Source of the DNA: Brevirhabdus sp.
GTDB taxonomy: Bacteria; Pseudomonadota; Alphaproteobacteria; Rhodobacterales; Rhodobacteraceae
NCBI GenBank assembly: GCA_024637315.1
Contig: JAGXFH010000086.1
Location: 33,567 to 97,566 of the forward strand
Reading direction: 5' to 3'
Length of the DNA: 64,000 bases
The translations under genes were made by a program, and so were the position numbers. The number at the start of each line of letters is the position of its first letter. Positions within the stretch are counted from its first letter, which is position 1. This document shows, piece after piece, positions 53,317 through 61,271 of the stretch. The notes beneath the pieces are model-generated. The model was given only the letters and a program-made list of their open reading frames with translations, was not told the DNA's origin and did not search any database.

Positions 53317-54102
53317 ATGAGCAACAAACCTCCAATCCCCGCTTCGACCACCGGCATCGGCGACCGTCCGAAACGGCGCAGCATCCTGGATCGGCACAAG
53401 GTTCTTGAAAAAAACGCGACGCTGCTGCTGGTCTTCAGCTTCCTGGTCGTATCCGTCGGTGGCATCGTGGAAATCGCTCCGCTCTTCTACCTCGAAAACA
53501 CGATCGAGGAAGTGGACGGCGTGCGACCCTACAGCCCGCTGGAACTGACCGGACGCGACGTCTATGTCCGCGAGGGCTGCTATGTCTGCCACAGTCAGAT
53601 GATCCGCCCGATGCGCGACGAGGTCGAGCGCTACGGCCATTACTCGCTGGCGGCGGAATCGATGTATGATCATCCGTTCCAGTGGGGGTCGAAACGCACC
53701 GGGCCCGACCTTGCCCGTGTCGGCGGCCGCTATTCGGATGAATGGCACGTCGACCACCTGACCGACCCGCAATCGGTGGTGCCGGAATCGGTGATGCCGA
53801 AGTACGGCTTCCTCTCGGCCACGCTGATCGACGCGGAATACACCGCCGACCTGATGCGCACTCACCGCATCGTGGGCGTGCCCTATACCGACGAGATGAT
53901 CGAGAACGCGGCCTCGGATTTTGCCGTGCAGGCCGATCCCGACGCGGATTGGGAGGAGATGGTCGAACGCTATCCCGGAGCGGTGGTGAGCAATTTCGAC
54001 GGCGCACCCGGCATATCCGAGATGGACGCGCTGATCGCATACATGCAGATGCTTGGCACGCTGGTCGATTTCTCGACCTTCACGCCAGATGCAAGCCGGT
54101 AA
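53317..54102 (+). CDS. ccoO: cbb3-type cytochrome c oxidase subunit II (monohaem)
   Basis: 261 aa. One N-terminal membrane anchor ([20 protein letters not shown]), then a periplasmic domain with a single c-type haem motif [20 protein letters not shown] (CxxCH). Met ligand candidates follow ([19 protein letters not shown]). Transfers electrons from CcoP to CcoN. Starts 12 bp after ccoN; 9 bp before ccoQ. Confidence 0.97.
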   Translation: MSNKPPIPASTTGIGDRPKRRSILDRHKVLEKNATLLLVFSFLVVSVGGIVEIAPLFYLENTIEEVDGVRPYSPLELTGRDVYVREGCYVCHSQMIRPMRDEVERYGHYSLAAESMYDHPFQWGSKRTGPDLARVGGRYSDEWHVDHLTDPQSVVPESVMPKYGFLSATLIDAEYTADLMRTHRIVGVPYTDEMIENAASDFAVQADPDADWEEMVERYPGAVVSNFDGAPGISEMDALIAYMQMLGTLVDFSTFTPDASR

Positions 54103-54111
54103 GGGGCCACT

Positions 54112-54303
54112 ATGAATTATCATATCCTCAGGGAAATTGCCGATAGCTGGGTTCTGTTGGCGATGTTCATCTTCTTCATCGGCTGCGTGATCTGGGCCTT
54201 CCGCCCCGGCAGCCGCCAGGTTCACCGCGACACCGCCAACATCCCGTTCCGGCACGAAGACAAACCCGCCAACGAGATCGAGCCGGCAGAAGGGGCAAAC
54301 TAG
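54112..54303 (+). CDS. ccoQ: cbb3-type cytochrome c oxidase subunit IV
   Basis: 63 aa. One membrane helix (SWVLLAMFIFFIGCVIWAFR) near the N-terminus and a polar cytosolic tail, as expected for CcoQ, which stabilises the oxidase against oxygen. Directly abuts ccoP (no gap). Confidence 0.93.
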   Translation: MNYHILREIADSWVLLAMFIFFIGCVIWAFRPGSRQVHRDTANIPFRHEDKPANEIEPAEGAN

Positions 54304-55158
54304 ATGGCCAAGCAACCGAACAAACAGGATCCCGAAACCACCGGCCACAGCTGGGACGGGATCGAGGAATTCAACAACCCGCTGCCGCGCTGGTGGCTCT
54401 GGACCTTCTACGCCACAATCTTTTGGGGGATCATCTATACCATTGCCTATCCGGCCTGGCCGCTGGTCAACAAGGCAACCGCCGGTTTGCTTGGCTATTC
54501 CACCCGCGCCGAAGTGGCGAACGACATCCAGTCCTTTGCCGATGCAAATGCCGAGATCGAGGCAAAGCTCGCCGCAGCCGATCTCACCACGGTCTCGGAT
54601 GACCCCGAGTTGCAGAGCTATGCGCGCAATGCCGGGGCTGCCGTGTTCCGTACCAATTGTTCGCAATGCCACGGCTCGGGCGCTGCAGGGTCCAAGGGCT
54701 ATCCGAACCTTCTGGACGATGACTGGCTTTGGGGCGGCGATATCGAGGCGATCGCCCATACCGTCCGGCACGGCATCCGCAACGAGACCGACGAGGCGCA
54801 TTATTCGCAAATGCCCGCCTTCGGCGAGATCCTGAGCGACGAGGAGATCGCGCAGGCCGTGGCCTATGTGCAGAAGCTCTCGGGTCAGGACGCTGACGCG
54901 GCGCTGGCCGCCGCCGGAGAGACGGTGTTTCTCGACAACTGCGCCGCTTGCCACATGGAGGATGGCACCGGCGACCGTGCACAGGGCGCACCGAATCTGA
55001 CCGACGCGATCTGGCTTTACGGCGGTGACGAAGCGACGCTGACCGAGACGATTACCAATTCCCGCTTTGGCGTGATGCCCGCCTGGGGTCCGCGCCTGAG
55101 CGATGCGGAAGTGAATGCAGTCGCGGCCTACGTCCACCAGCTTGGAGGTGGTGAATAG
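54304..55158 (+). CDS. ccoP: cbb3-type cytochrome c oxidase subunit III (dihaem)
   Basis: 284 aa. An N-terminal anchor ([20 protein letters not shown]) carries two cytochrome c domains with CxxCH motifs: [15 protein letters not shown] (~residues 117-131) and [15 protein letters not shown] (~216-230). Each domain has a distal Met candidate ([20 protein letters not shown]). Accepts electrons from soluble cytochrome c. Followed by an inverted repeat and an intrinsic terminator, marking the end of ccoNOQP. Confidence 0.97.
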   Translation: MAKQPNKQDPETTGHSWDGIEEFNNPLPRWWLWTFYATIFWGIIYTIAYPAWPLVNKATAGLLGYSTRAEVANDIQSFADANAEIEAKLAAADLTTVSDDPELQSYARNAGAAVFRTNCSQCHGSGAAGSKGYPNLLDDDWLWGGDIEAIAHTVRHGIRNETDEAHYSQMPAFGEILSDEEIAQAVAYVQKLSGQDADAALAAAGETVFLDNCAACHMEDGTGDRAQGAPNLTDAIWLYGGDEATLTETITNSRFGVMPAWGPRLSDAEVNAVAAYVHQLGGGE

Positions 55159-55197
55159 GCCAGACGAATTCGGGGGTCCTCAAGATCCCCGGATAGG

Positions 55198-55240
55198 CAC
55201 CGACCCCTGATCCTGTTCGCGCGTTTCTTCGGGGTCGGTG
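55198..55240. repeat. 10-bp perfect inverted repeat downstream of ccoP
   Basis: CACCGACCCC (55198-55207) and GGGGTCGGTG (55231-55240) form a 10-bp stem with a 23-nt loop. It lies just before the terminator. It may be a transcript-end stabiliser or an additional terminator hairpin without a T-run. Confidence 0.6.
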
Positions 55241-55249
55241 TCACGGAGG

Positions 55250-55283
55250 CGGCGGTGTGGCGAATGCTGCACCGCCGTTTTTT
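55250..55283 (+). terminator. intrinsic terminator of the ccoNOQP operon
   Basis: 8-bp perfect stem CGGCGGTG / CACCGCCG (55250-55257, 55270-55277) followed directly by a run of T (TTTTTT). The classic Rho-independent form, 92 bp after the ccoP stop, with no gene on the plus strand until ccoG. Confidence 0.85.
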
Positions 55284-55570
55284 GTCGTGTCTTGCGCCAT
55301 CCGCCGCGACGCCGGGCACCGGGTGAACGACCTCGATGGCAGCCTGCCGCTGTGGGGCAATGCCCGGATGCTGCTGGCGAAGCTCTCCGCCCAAAGGCTG
55401 CCTGACCCACGAGATCGACAGATCTTGCCAAGTATCGAGAATCGGACGGAAGTCCTGACGGCGCGGTGCGACCGCTGCATCCTGCGAAACGAGGCCGGGA
55501 TAATGCACGTAAACTCTGGCATAGATTACGGCTCAAGAGAACTCTTCCCGAGAATCCGATTTTTCACCTA
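55284..55570. other. intergenic region between ccoNOQP and ccoGHIS
   Basis: About 290 bp without a recognisable gene. Small open frames on both strands have no domain, good RBS or family similarity. It should hold the promoter of ccoGHIS; the FNR-type box lies at its right end. Confidence 0.5.
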
Positions 55571-55584
55571 TTGACCTAGGTCAA
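55571..55584. promoter_or_regulatory. FNR/FnrL-type box upstream of ccoG
   Basis: TTGACCTAGGTCAA is a perfect 14-bp palindrome matching TTGAY-N4-RTCAA. Located 63 bp upstream of the ccoG start, with no other gene start near, so the assembly operon ccoGHIS is probably under the same oxygen control as ccoNOQP. Confidence 0.85.
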
Positions 55585-55647
55585 GGTTGCGGTAGCCGTA
55601 CTGCCCGATAAGTGCCGCAACGCGAACAGTCACCGGACGATTCTTCA

Positions 55648-57075
55648 ATGTCATCCACCGATACCCCGCCGCCGCTTTATTCGGCCCGCGAACCCGTTTT
55701 CCCGCGCCGCGTCAGCGGAAAATTCCGCACGCTCAAGTGGTGGATCATGGGGGTAACACTTGGAATTTATTACCTGACTCCCTGGATCCGCTGGGACCGG
55801 GGGCCCAATCTTCCTGACCAGGCAGTCCTGGTCGATCTGGCCGGGCGTCGCTTTTTCTTCTTCTGGATCGAGATCTGGCCGCACGAATTTTATTTCATCG
55901 CCGGTTTGCTGATCATGGCGGGGCTCGGCCTTTTTCTGTTCACCTCGGCCTTGGGCCGGGTCTGGTGCGGCTACACCTGCCCGCAGACGGTCTGGACCGA
56001 CCTCTTCATCCTGACCGAAAGATGGATCGAAGGCGACCGCAATGCGCGGGTCCGGTTGTGGAAGGCAAGGTGGGACTTTCGCAAATGGCGGTTACGGATT
56101 ACCAAATGGGTCATATGGCTTGTGATCGGCCTCGCGACCGGCGGGGCCTGGGTGTTCTATTTCACGGATGCGCCGCAGCTGGCGCGTGATCTGGTCACCT
56201 TCAGCGGCCATCCGATAGCTTATTCCACGATTGCGGTGCTGACCATCACGACGGTCCTTTTCGGCGGGTTCGCCCGCGAACAGGTTTGCATCTACATGTG
56301 CCCCTGGCCCCGCATCCAGGCCGCGATGATGGACGAAGACACGCTGACCGTCGCCTATCGCAGTTGGCGAGGAGAACCGCGCGGCAAGCACCGCAAGGCC
56401 GAGGATGCCGAAAAGCTGGGCGACTGCATCGACTGCATGGCCTGTGTGAACGTCTGCCCGGTCGGTATCGACATTCGCGAGGGCCAGCAGCTTGCCTGCA
56501 TAACTTGTGGGCTATGTATCGATGCCTGCGATGATGTCATGGAACGGATCGGCAAGCCACGCGGGCTGATCGACTACATGGCGCTGACCGACGAAACCGC
56601 CGAACGCGCCGGCAGTAAACCCCGGCCAATCTGGGAACATGTCCTCCGCCCCCGGACGATGCTCTACACCGCATTGTGGTCTCTGGTCGGCCTCGGACTG
56701 GTCTTTGCGCTCTTCATCCGGCCAGAGATAGACCTGACGGTCGCACCCGTCAGAAACCCGACTTTCGTAACGTTGTCGGACGGCTCCATTCGCAATACCT
56801 ACGATGTGCGGTTGCGCAACAAGAACGGCGAAGAGCGGCCATTTCATATCTCACTGACATCGGATACCTTGTTGCGCATCGATCTGGAAGGCACTGATAA
56901 CCTTGTGACGCTCGTTCCGGCGGACGAGACCCTTCTGCAGCGCGTCTATGTGACCGCCCCCGCCGGAAGCGAAGCGGCAACGGCGGACCGCACCCCGTTC
57001 CGCCTATGGGTCGAGGATCTGGAAGGCAACGAACGGGCCCACAATGACACGGTTTTCAACGGGAACGCACAATGA
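55648..57075 (+). CDS. ccoG: cytochrome cbb3 oxidase accessory protein CcoG (RdxA/FixG)
   Basis: 475 aa from ATG 55648 (a GTG at 55612 would add 12 residues). Membrane iron-sulfur protein thought to reduce Cu(II) for cbb3 assembly. Several membrane helices (GVTLGIYYLTPWIRW, FYFIAGLLIMAGLGLFLFTS) precede two 4Fe-4S motifs: CIDCMACVNVCPVGIDIREG and ACITCGLCIDACDDVMERIG. VWCGYTCPQTVWTD and VCIYMCPWPRIQAAMMDED are also family-conserved Cys segments. An Ig-like C-terminal periplasmic domain (FixG_C) follows. First gene of ccoGHIS. Confidence 0.95.
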   Translation: MSSTDTPPPLYSAREPVFPRRVSGKFRTLKWWIMGVTLGIYYLTPWIRWDRGPNLPDQAVLVDLAGRRFFFFWIEIWPHEFYFIAGLLIMAGLGLFLFTSALGRVWCGYTCPQTVWTDLFILTERWIEGDRNARVRLWKARWDFRKWRLRITKWVIWLVIGLATGGAWVFYFTDAPQLARDLVTFSGHPIAYSTIAVLTITTVLFGGFAREQVCIYMCPWPRIQAAMMDEDTLTVAYRSWRGEPRGKHRKAEDAEKLGDCIDCMACVNVCPVGIDIREGQQLACITCGLCIDACDDVMERIGKPRGLIDYMALTDETAERAGSKPRPIWEHVLRPRTMLYTALWSLVGLGLVFALFIRPEIDLTVAPVRNPTFVTLSDGSIRNTYDVRLRNKNGEERPFHISLTSDTLLRIDLEGTDNLVTLVPADETLLQRVYVTAPAGSEAATADRTPFRLWVEDLEGNERAHNDTVFNGNAQ

Positions 57076-57530
57076 GCGAGAACATCATCACCGGCCGCAA
57101 GGTCTTCATCGTCATCGCCTCGGCCTTCGCGCTGATCATCGGCGTGAACCTGACACTGGCCTATCAGGCCGTCGCGACATTTCCCGGACTGGAGGTCAAG
57201 AATTCCTACGTTGCGTCGCAAAGCTTCGATGCGGACCGGAAGGCGCAGTTGGCGCTTGGCTGGACTGTCTCGGCGCAAGTTGAAGGTGATCTGCTTCGCC
57301 TTTCGATCGCGGACAAGGACGGGAAACCAGTCGAGGTTACGGAGCTTTCCGGCACGCTTGGCCGTGCGACCGAGATCAAGGACGACCGCACACCCGAGTT
57401 CAGTTTCGACGGCATTTCTTATGTCGCGCCGGTCGATCTTGCGGGCGGGAACTGGAACCTGCGAATGGTCGCGACCGCCGCCGATGGAACCCAGTTCCGG
57501 CAGCGGATCGTGCTGTACGTAAAAGGCTGA
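57072..57530 (+). CDS. ccoH: FixH family protein CcoH
   Basis: 152 aa, overlapping ccoG by 4 bp. One N-terminal helix (VFIVIASAFALIIGVNLTLA) and a periplasmic domain with ASQSFDADRKAQLALGWTVS and the FSFDGISYVAPVDLAGGNWN family segment (FixH). Required for cbb3 oxidase assembly, possibly in copper delivery. 2 bp before ccoI. Confidence 0.93.
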   Translation: MSENIITGRKVFIVIASAFALIIGVNLTLAYQAVATFPGLEVKNSYVASQSFDADRKAQLALGWTVSAQVEGDLLRLSIADKDGKPVEVTELSGTLGRATEIKDDRTPEFSFDGISYVAPVDLAGGNWNLRMVATAADGTQFRQRIVLYVKG

Positions 57531-57532
57531 AA

Positions 57533-59707
57533 ATGGAGCAGACGACGCAAATATCGGCCTGTCCGGCCTGCAGCGCCGCGCCGATGGCTCAGTCGATAGC
57601 CGGGCGCGCCGAGAAGCGGGCCGATATCCTGCTGTCCCTTCCGTCGATCCATTGCGCAGCCTGTATTTCGGGGGTCGAGCGCACCTTGCGAGCGGTGCCC
57701 GGCGTTCGAGCCGCGCGGGTCAACCTTACTCTCAAGCGGGTCGGGGTAGAGGCCGGTCCGGAGGTGGACACAAAGCGGCTGATCAAGGCACTTGCCGATG
57801 CCGGTTACGACGCCCACGAGCTTGATGCAGACATTCTCGGCGCCACCGAGACGGACCCGCACGGACGCGCCTTGTTGATGCGACTGGCCGTTGCCGGTTT
57901 TGCTTCGATGAACGTGATGTTGCTGTCGGTCGCCGTGTGGTCAGGCGCCACCGAAGCGACGCGCGACCTTTTCCACTGGATCTCGGCCGCCATCGCGCTG
58001 CCGACCATCGCCTTCTCGGCGCAACCGTTTTTTACCAATGCCTGGAGTGCCCTGCGAGTCGGCCGGCTGAACATGGATGTCCCGATCTCGCTGGCGATCA
58101 TTCTGGCCGCCGGCATGTCGGTTTACGAGACAACGCAAAGCGGCCAACACGCCTATTTTGACGCCGCCGTGTCTTTGACCTTCTTTCTGCTGGCAGGTCG
58201 CTATCTGGATCACCGCACCCGCAGGATCGCCCGCTCCGCAGCAGAGGAACTGACCGCGCTGGAAGTGCCCCGGGCATTGCGCGTCAGCGGCGAGACGGTT
58301 GCGGTCGCCGATCTGAGGGTAGGCGATCTGGTCCGTGTCTTGCCGGGCGCGCGTGTGCCGGTTGACGGCATCGTGCAGCAGGGCGAAAGTGAAATAGACC
58401 GCTCGCTTCTGACCGGGGAAAGCCTGCCGGTTGCGGCAGGGCCGGATACCGCGGTCAGCGCGGGTGAGGTCAACCTGACCGGCCCATTGGTGGTGCGGGT
58501 CGCCGCGGCAGGTCAGGACACGTCGCTTCGCCGGCTGGCGGAACTGGTGGCGATGGCTGAAACATCGCGCAACCGCTACACATCCCTGGCGGACAAGGCC
58601 GCACAGTTCTATGCGCCTGCCGTGCACTTGCTGGCATTCCTGGCCTTTGGCGGCTGGTTTTGGGCGAGCGGCGATATCCGCCTTTCGCTGAACATCGCTG
58701 TCGCGGTCCTGATCATCACTTGCCCCTGTGCGCTGGGACTGGCCGTGCCCGCGGTTACAACTGCCGCGTCGGGGCGACTGTTCCGCGCCGGCATGCTGAT
58801 CAAGAATGCAACAGCTTTGGAACGGCTTGCCGAGGTCGACACCATTGTCTTCGACAAGACCGGCACCCTGACCCTCGGGCGACCGGAAACGGCCGGGCTT
58901 TCGGGTTATTCCAAGGAGGATCTTGCGGTTGCCGCGGCCTTGGCAGGCGGCTCGGCTCATCCGCTGGCGATCTCGCTGGCCGAGGCAATCGGACGCGAGG
59001 GAGTCGAGCCTGTCATCCTTGATGATCTGCGCGAAGTGCCGGGCCGCGGCGTCGAAGGCCACTGGAAGGGACAGGTCGTCAGACTCGGCCGAGCGGCTTG
59101 GCTGGGCGCCGATCCGTCCACCGCCACCGCCACCTACCTGCGGGTCGGCGATGATCCGGTTCTGACATTCAGGTTCACCGATACGATCCGCGAAGGCGCC
59201 GCCGAGGTTGTTGCGGCGCTGATCGGCCAAGGCAAATCCGTGGCCCTCTTGTCTGGGGATTCGCCGGCAGCAGTCGCGGAGGTTGCCAAACGCGTCGGCA
59301 TTGATGCCTGGGAGGCGCAAATGCTTCCCGTCGACAAGGCCGCGCGGATCGCCGTCCTCGCCAAGGCGGGACGCAAGGTACTGATGGTCGGCGACGGTCT
59401 GAACGATACGGCGGCGCTGGCTTCGGCACATGTCTCGATTTCACCCGCGAGCGCGCTGGATGCCGCCCGCGTGGTTTCCGATATCGTCCTTCTGGGTGGG
59501 TCGCTTGCGCCCATAGCAGAGGCCGTAAGCGTGGCGGAATCCGCGACGCGGCGAATCAAGGAGAATTTCAACATCGGATGGCTATACAATGCGGTGGCCA
59601 TTCCGGTGGCTTTGGCCGGCTTCGCAACACCGCTGGCGGCAGCCCTCGCGATGTCCGGATCGTCGATCTGCGTGTCCCTCAACGCGCTCAGGCTGGTCCG
59701 GCGATGA
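57533..59707 (+). CDS. ccoI: copper-translocating P-type ATPase CcoI
   Basis: 724 aa. P1B-type ATPase that exports Cu+ for cbb3 assembly. A Cys-rich N-terminus (ACPACSAAP) precedes an HMA domain with LPSIHCAACISGVERTLRAV. The transmembrane metal motif is LIITCPCALGLAVPAV, the phosphorylation site TIVFDKTGTLTLGRPETAG, and the hinge KVLMVGDGLNDTAALASAHV. The actuator loop SLLTGESLPV is intact. Its last bases overlap ccoS (ATGA). Confidence 0.96.
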   Translation: MEQTTQISACPACSAAPMAQSIAGRAEKRADILLSLPSIHCAACISGVERTLRAVPGVRAARVNLTLKRVGVEAGPEVDTKRLIKALADAGYDAHELDADILGATETDPHGRALLMRLAVAGFASMNVMLLSVAVWSGATEATRDLFHWISAAIALPTIAFSAQPFFTNAWSALRVGRLNMDVPISLAIILAAGMSVYETTQSGQHAYFDAAVSLTFFLLAGRYLDHRTRRIARSAAEELTALEVPRALRVSGETVAVADLRVGDLVRVLPGARVPVDGIVQQGESEIDRSLLTGESLPVAAGPDTAVSAGEVNLTGPLVVRVAAAGQDTSLRRLAELVAMAETSRNRYTSLADKAAQFYAPAVHLLAFLAFGGWFWASGDIRLSLNIAVAVLIITCPCALGLAVPAVTTAASGRLFRAGMLIKNATALERLAEVDTIVFDKTGTLTLGRPETAGLSGYSKEDLAVAAALAGGSAHPLAISLAEAIGREGVEPVILDDLREVPGRGVEGHWKGQVVRLGRAAWLGADPSTATATYLRVGDDPVLTFRFTDTIREGAAEVVAALIGQGKSVALLSGDSPAAVAEVAKRVGIDAWEAQMLPVDKAARIAVLAKAGRKVLMVGDGLNDTAALASAHVSISPASALDAARVVSDIVLLGGSLAPIAEAVSVAESATRRIKENFNIGWLYNAVAIPVALAGFATPLAAALAMSGSSICVSLNALRLVRR

Positions 59708-59862
59708 ATGTGCTCGTCTACCTCATTCCGGTATCGCTTATCCTTGGCGGGTTGGGCTTGGCGGCATTTTTCTGGGCGCTGCGAAGCCGGCAATTTGACG
59801 ATCCGGACGGCGACAGCCAGCGGTTCCTGGCCGATGACTACGACGACGAACCCAAGGGCTGA
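59704..59862 (+). CDS. ccoS: cbb3-type oxidase assembly protein CcoS
   Basis: 52 aa from ATG 59704, overlapping the ccoI stop by 4 bp. MNVLVYLIPVSLILGGLGLA is one membrane helix, then AFFWALRSRQFDDPDGDSQR, the CcoS signature (WALRSxQFDDxxGD), and an acidic tail. Needed for insertion of haem and CuB into the oxidase. Confidence 0.93.
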   Translation: MNVLVYLIPVSLILGGLGLAAFFWALRSRQFDDPDGDSQRFLADDYDDEPKG

Positions 59863-59872
59863 TCCTGCGGCG

Positions 59873-60577
59873 CTAAGGATTCGCCATCTTGATCAGTTCG
59901 GCGACGGACGGCCCGACGGCCTCCACGATCAGACGGATTCCGTCGGCATTCGGATGCAGCCGATCAGGTTGAAAGTAGCGCTCGACCACAGCCGTCCGGT
60001 CCGGCAGGTCCGTAAGGGGTTGCAGAAGGTCTTCGTAAAGCAGTGTACCATAGCGCTTGGACAACGCCGGATAGTTCGCCTCGAATTCCGCCTTGTAATC
60101 GGCGCCATAATTGCCGGGCGCAGAAATCCCGATCAGGAGAACCGGCACATTGCGCGCCTGCGCTGTTTTCAGGATGCCTTCCAGATTCTCGCGCGAAACC
60201 GCCGGGTCTATGCCGCGCAATACATCGTTCCCGCCCAGAGCCACGATCAGCGCATCAACATCCTCGGTCAGCGTCCAGTCCGCGCGGGCCAGACCGCCGG
60301 CAGTCGTATCCCCCGAGACGCCGGCATTCAGCAGCGTCGCATCGACACCCCGCCCATCCAGCCAGGACTGCATCTGCGGCACGAACCCCTGATCCGCCGG
60401 AAGTCCGTAGCCCTGCACCAGACTATCGCCCAGTGCCGCAACCGTTGTCGTCTCGGCGGCAACGGGCTTACTTGCCGTTAACGCCGCACAGATCACAAAG
60501 ACTGCAAATCCGCTGTTGCGGGTCCGGGCGAATGCCCCATATCCAAGACTAGCCAACAGACCAAGGACAAGCCTCAT
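59873..60577 (-). CDS. tesA: SGNH-fold arylesterase / acyl-CoA thioesterase I (TesA)
   Basis: 234 aa. Block I VAALGDSLVQGYGLPADQGF (catalytic Ser), LNAGVSGDTTAGGLARADW for block II, LIVALGGNDVLRGIDP for block III, and FQPDRLHPNADGIRLIVEAV for block V (Asp-His). A signal-type hydrophobic segment (GFAVFVICAALTASKPVAA) precedes block I, so the mature protein is periplasmic. ATG 60577 lies inside the CATG shared with the divergent ABC gene and has no good RBS; the true start may be a nearby TTG or CTG. Confidence 0.9.
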   Translation of the reverse strand: MRLVLGLLASLGYGAFARTRNSGFAVFVICAALTASKPVAAETTTVAALGDSLVQGYGLPADQGFVPQMQSWLDGRGVDATLLNAGVSGDTTAGGLARADWTLTEDVDALIVALGGNDVLRGIDPAVSRENLEGILKTAQARNVPVLLIGISAPGNYGADYKAEFEANYPALSKRYGTLLYEDLLQPLTDLPDRTAVVERYFQPDRLHPNADGIRLIVEAVGPSVAELIKMANP

Positions 60578-61271
60578 GGCCGAAACGATCATTTCGCTCA
60601 AAGATGCCCAGCTTAGCTTGTCAGGCAATGCCGGCAGGGTCGACATCCTGCGCGGCATATCTCTGGACATCGCCAAGGGCGAAACCGTCGGGCTGGTCGG
60701 ACCATCGGGGTCTGGCAAGTCATCACTCCTGATGCTTCTGGGCGGGCTGGAACAGGCCACCGGCGGCGTTGTGCAGGTTTCGGGGCAGGATCTGACCACG
60801 ATGGACGAAGACTCGCTGGCCCGGTTCCGCAGGGGGAATATGGGCATCGTTTTCCAGTCTTTCCACCTTATTCCGACAATGACCGCCCTGGAAAACGTCG
60901 CGACGCCACTGGAACTGGCGGGTCATGCCGATGCCTTTGATCGTGCGGCGGCGGAACTCAACGCGGTAGGGTTGGGCGATCGGAGCGGTCATTACCCGTC
61001 TCAGCTTTCGGGCGGCGAACAGCAGCGCGTGGCACTGGCGCGCGCCGCCGCGCCCCGCCCCGCCATCCTGCTGGCCGACGAGCCGACCGGGAACCTTGAC
61101 GGTGTCAACGGCAAGGCGATCATGGACCTGCTTTTCGACTTGCGCGACCGGCACGGTTCGACGCTGGTTCTGGTCACGCATGCGCCCGACCTTGCAGAGC
61201 GCTGCGACCGCGTCATCCACCTCAGCGACGGTTTGATCGATGTTGAAGCACAGCGGGATGCCGCTGAATGA
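60576..61271 (+). CDS. ABC transporter ATP-binding protein (LolD/YbbA type)
   Basis: 231 aa from ATG 60576 (AAGGA 8 bp upstream). Walker A GLVGPSGSGKSSLLMLLGGL (~residues 36-55), Q-loop GIVFQSFHLIPTMTALENV, signature QLSGGEQQRVALARAAAPRP and Walker B AILLADEPTGNLDG, then VLVTHAPDLAERCD. These are the MacB/LolD/YbbA features. With the downstream FtsX-like permease and divergent tesA, it matches the E. coli ybbA-ybbP-tesA neighbourhood. Confidence 0.93.
   Translation: MAETIISLKDAQLSLSGNAGRVDILRGISLDIAKGETVGLVGPSGSGKSSLLMLLGGLEQATGGVVQVSGQDLTTMDEDSLARFRRGNMGIVFQSFHLIPTMTALENVATPLELAGHADAFDRAAAELNAVGLGDRSGHYPSQLSGGEQQRVALARAAAPRPAILLADEPTGNLDGVNGKAIMDLLFDLRDRHGSTLVLVTHAPDLAERCDRVIHLSDGLIDVEAQRDAAE

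Noticed and set aside
53245..55137. 630-codon open frame on the minus strand
   Set aside because: Antisense of ccoOQP, which carry haem motifs and the expected order and spacing.
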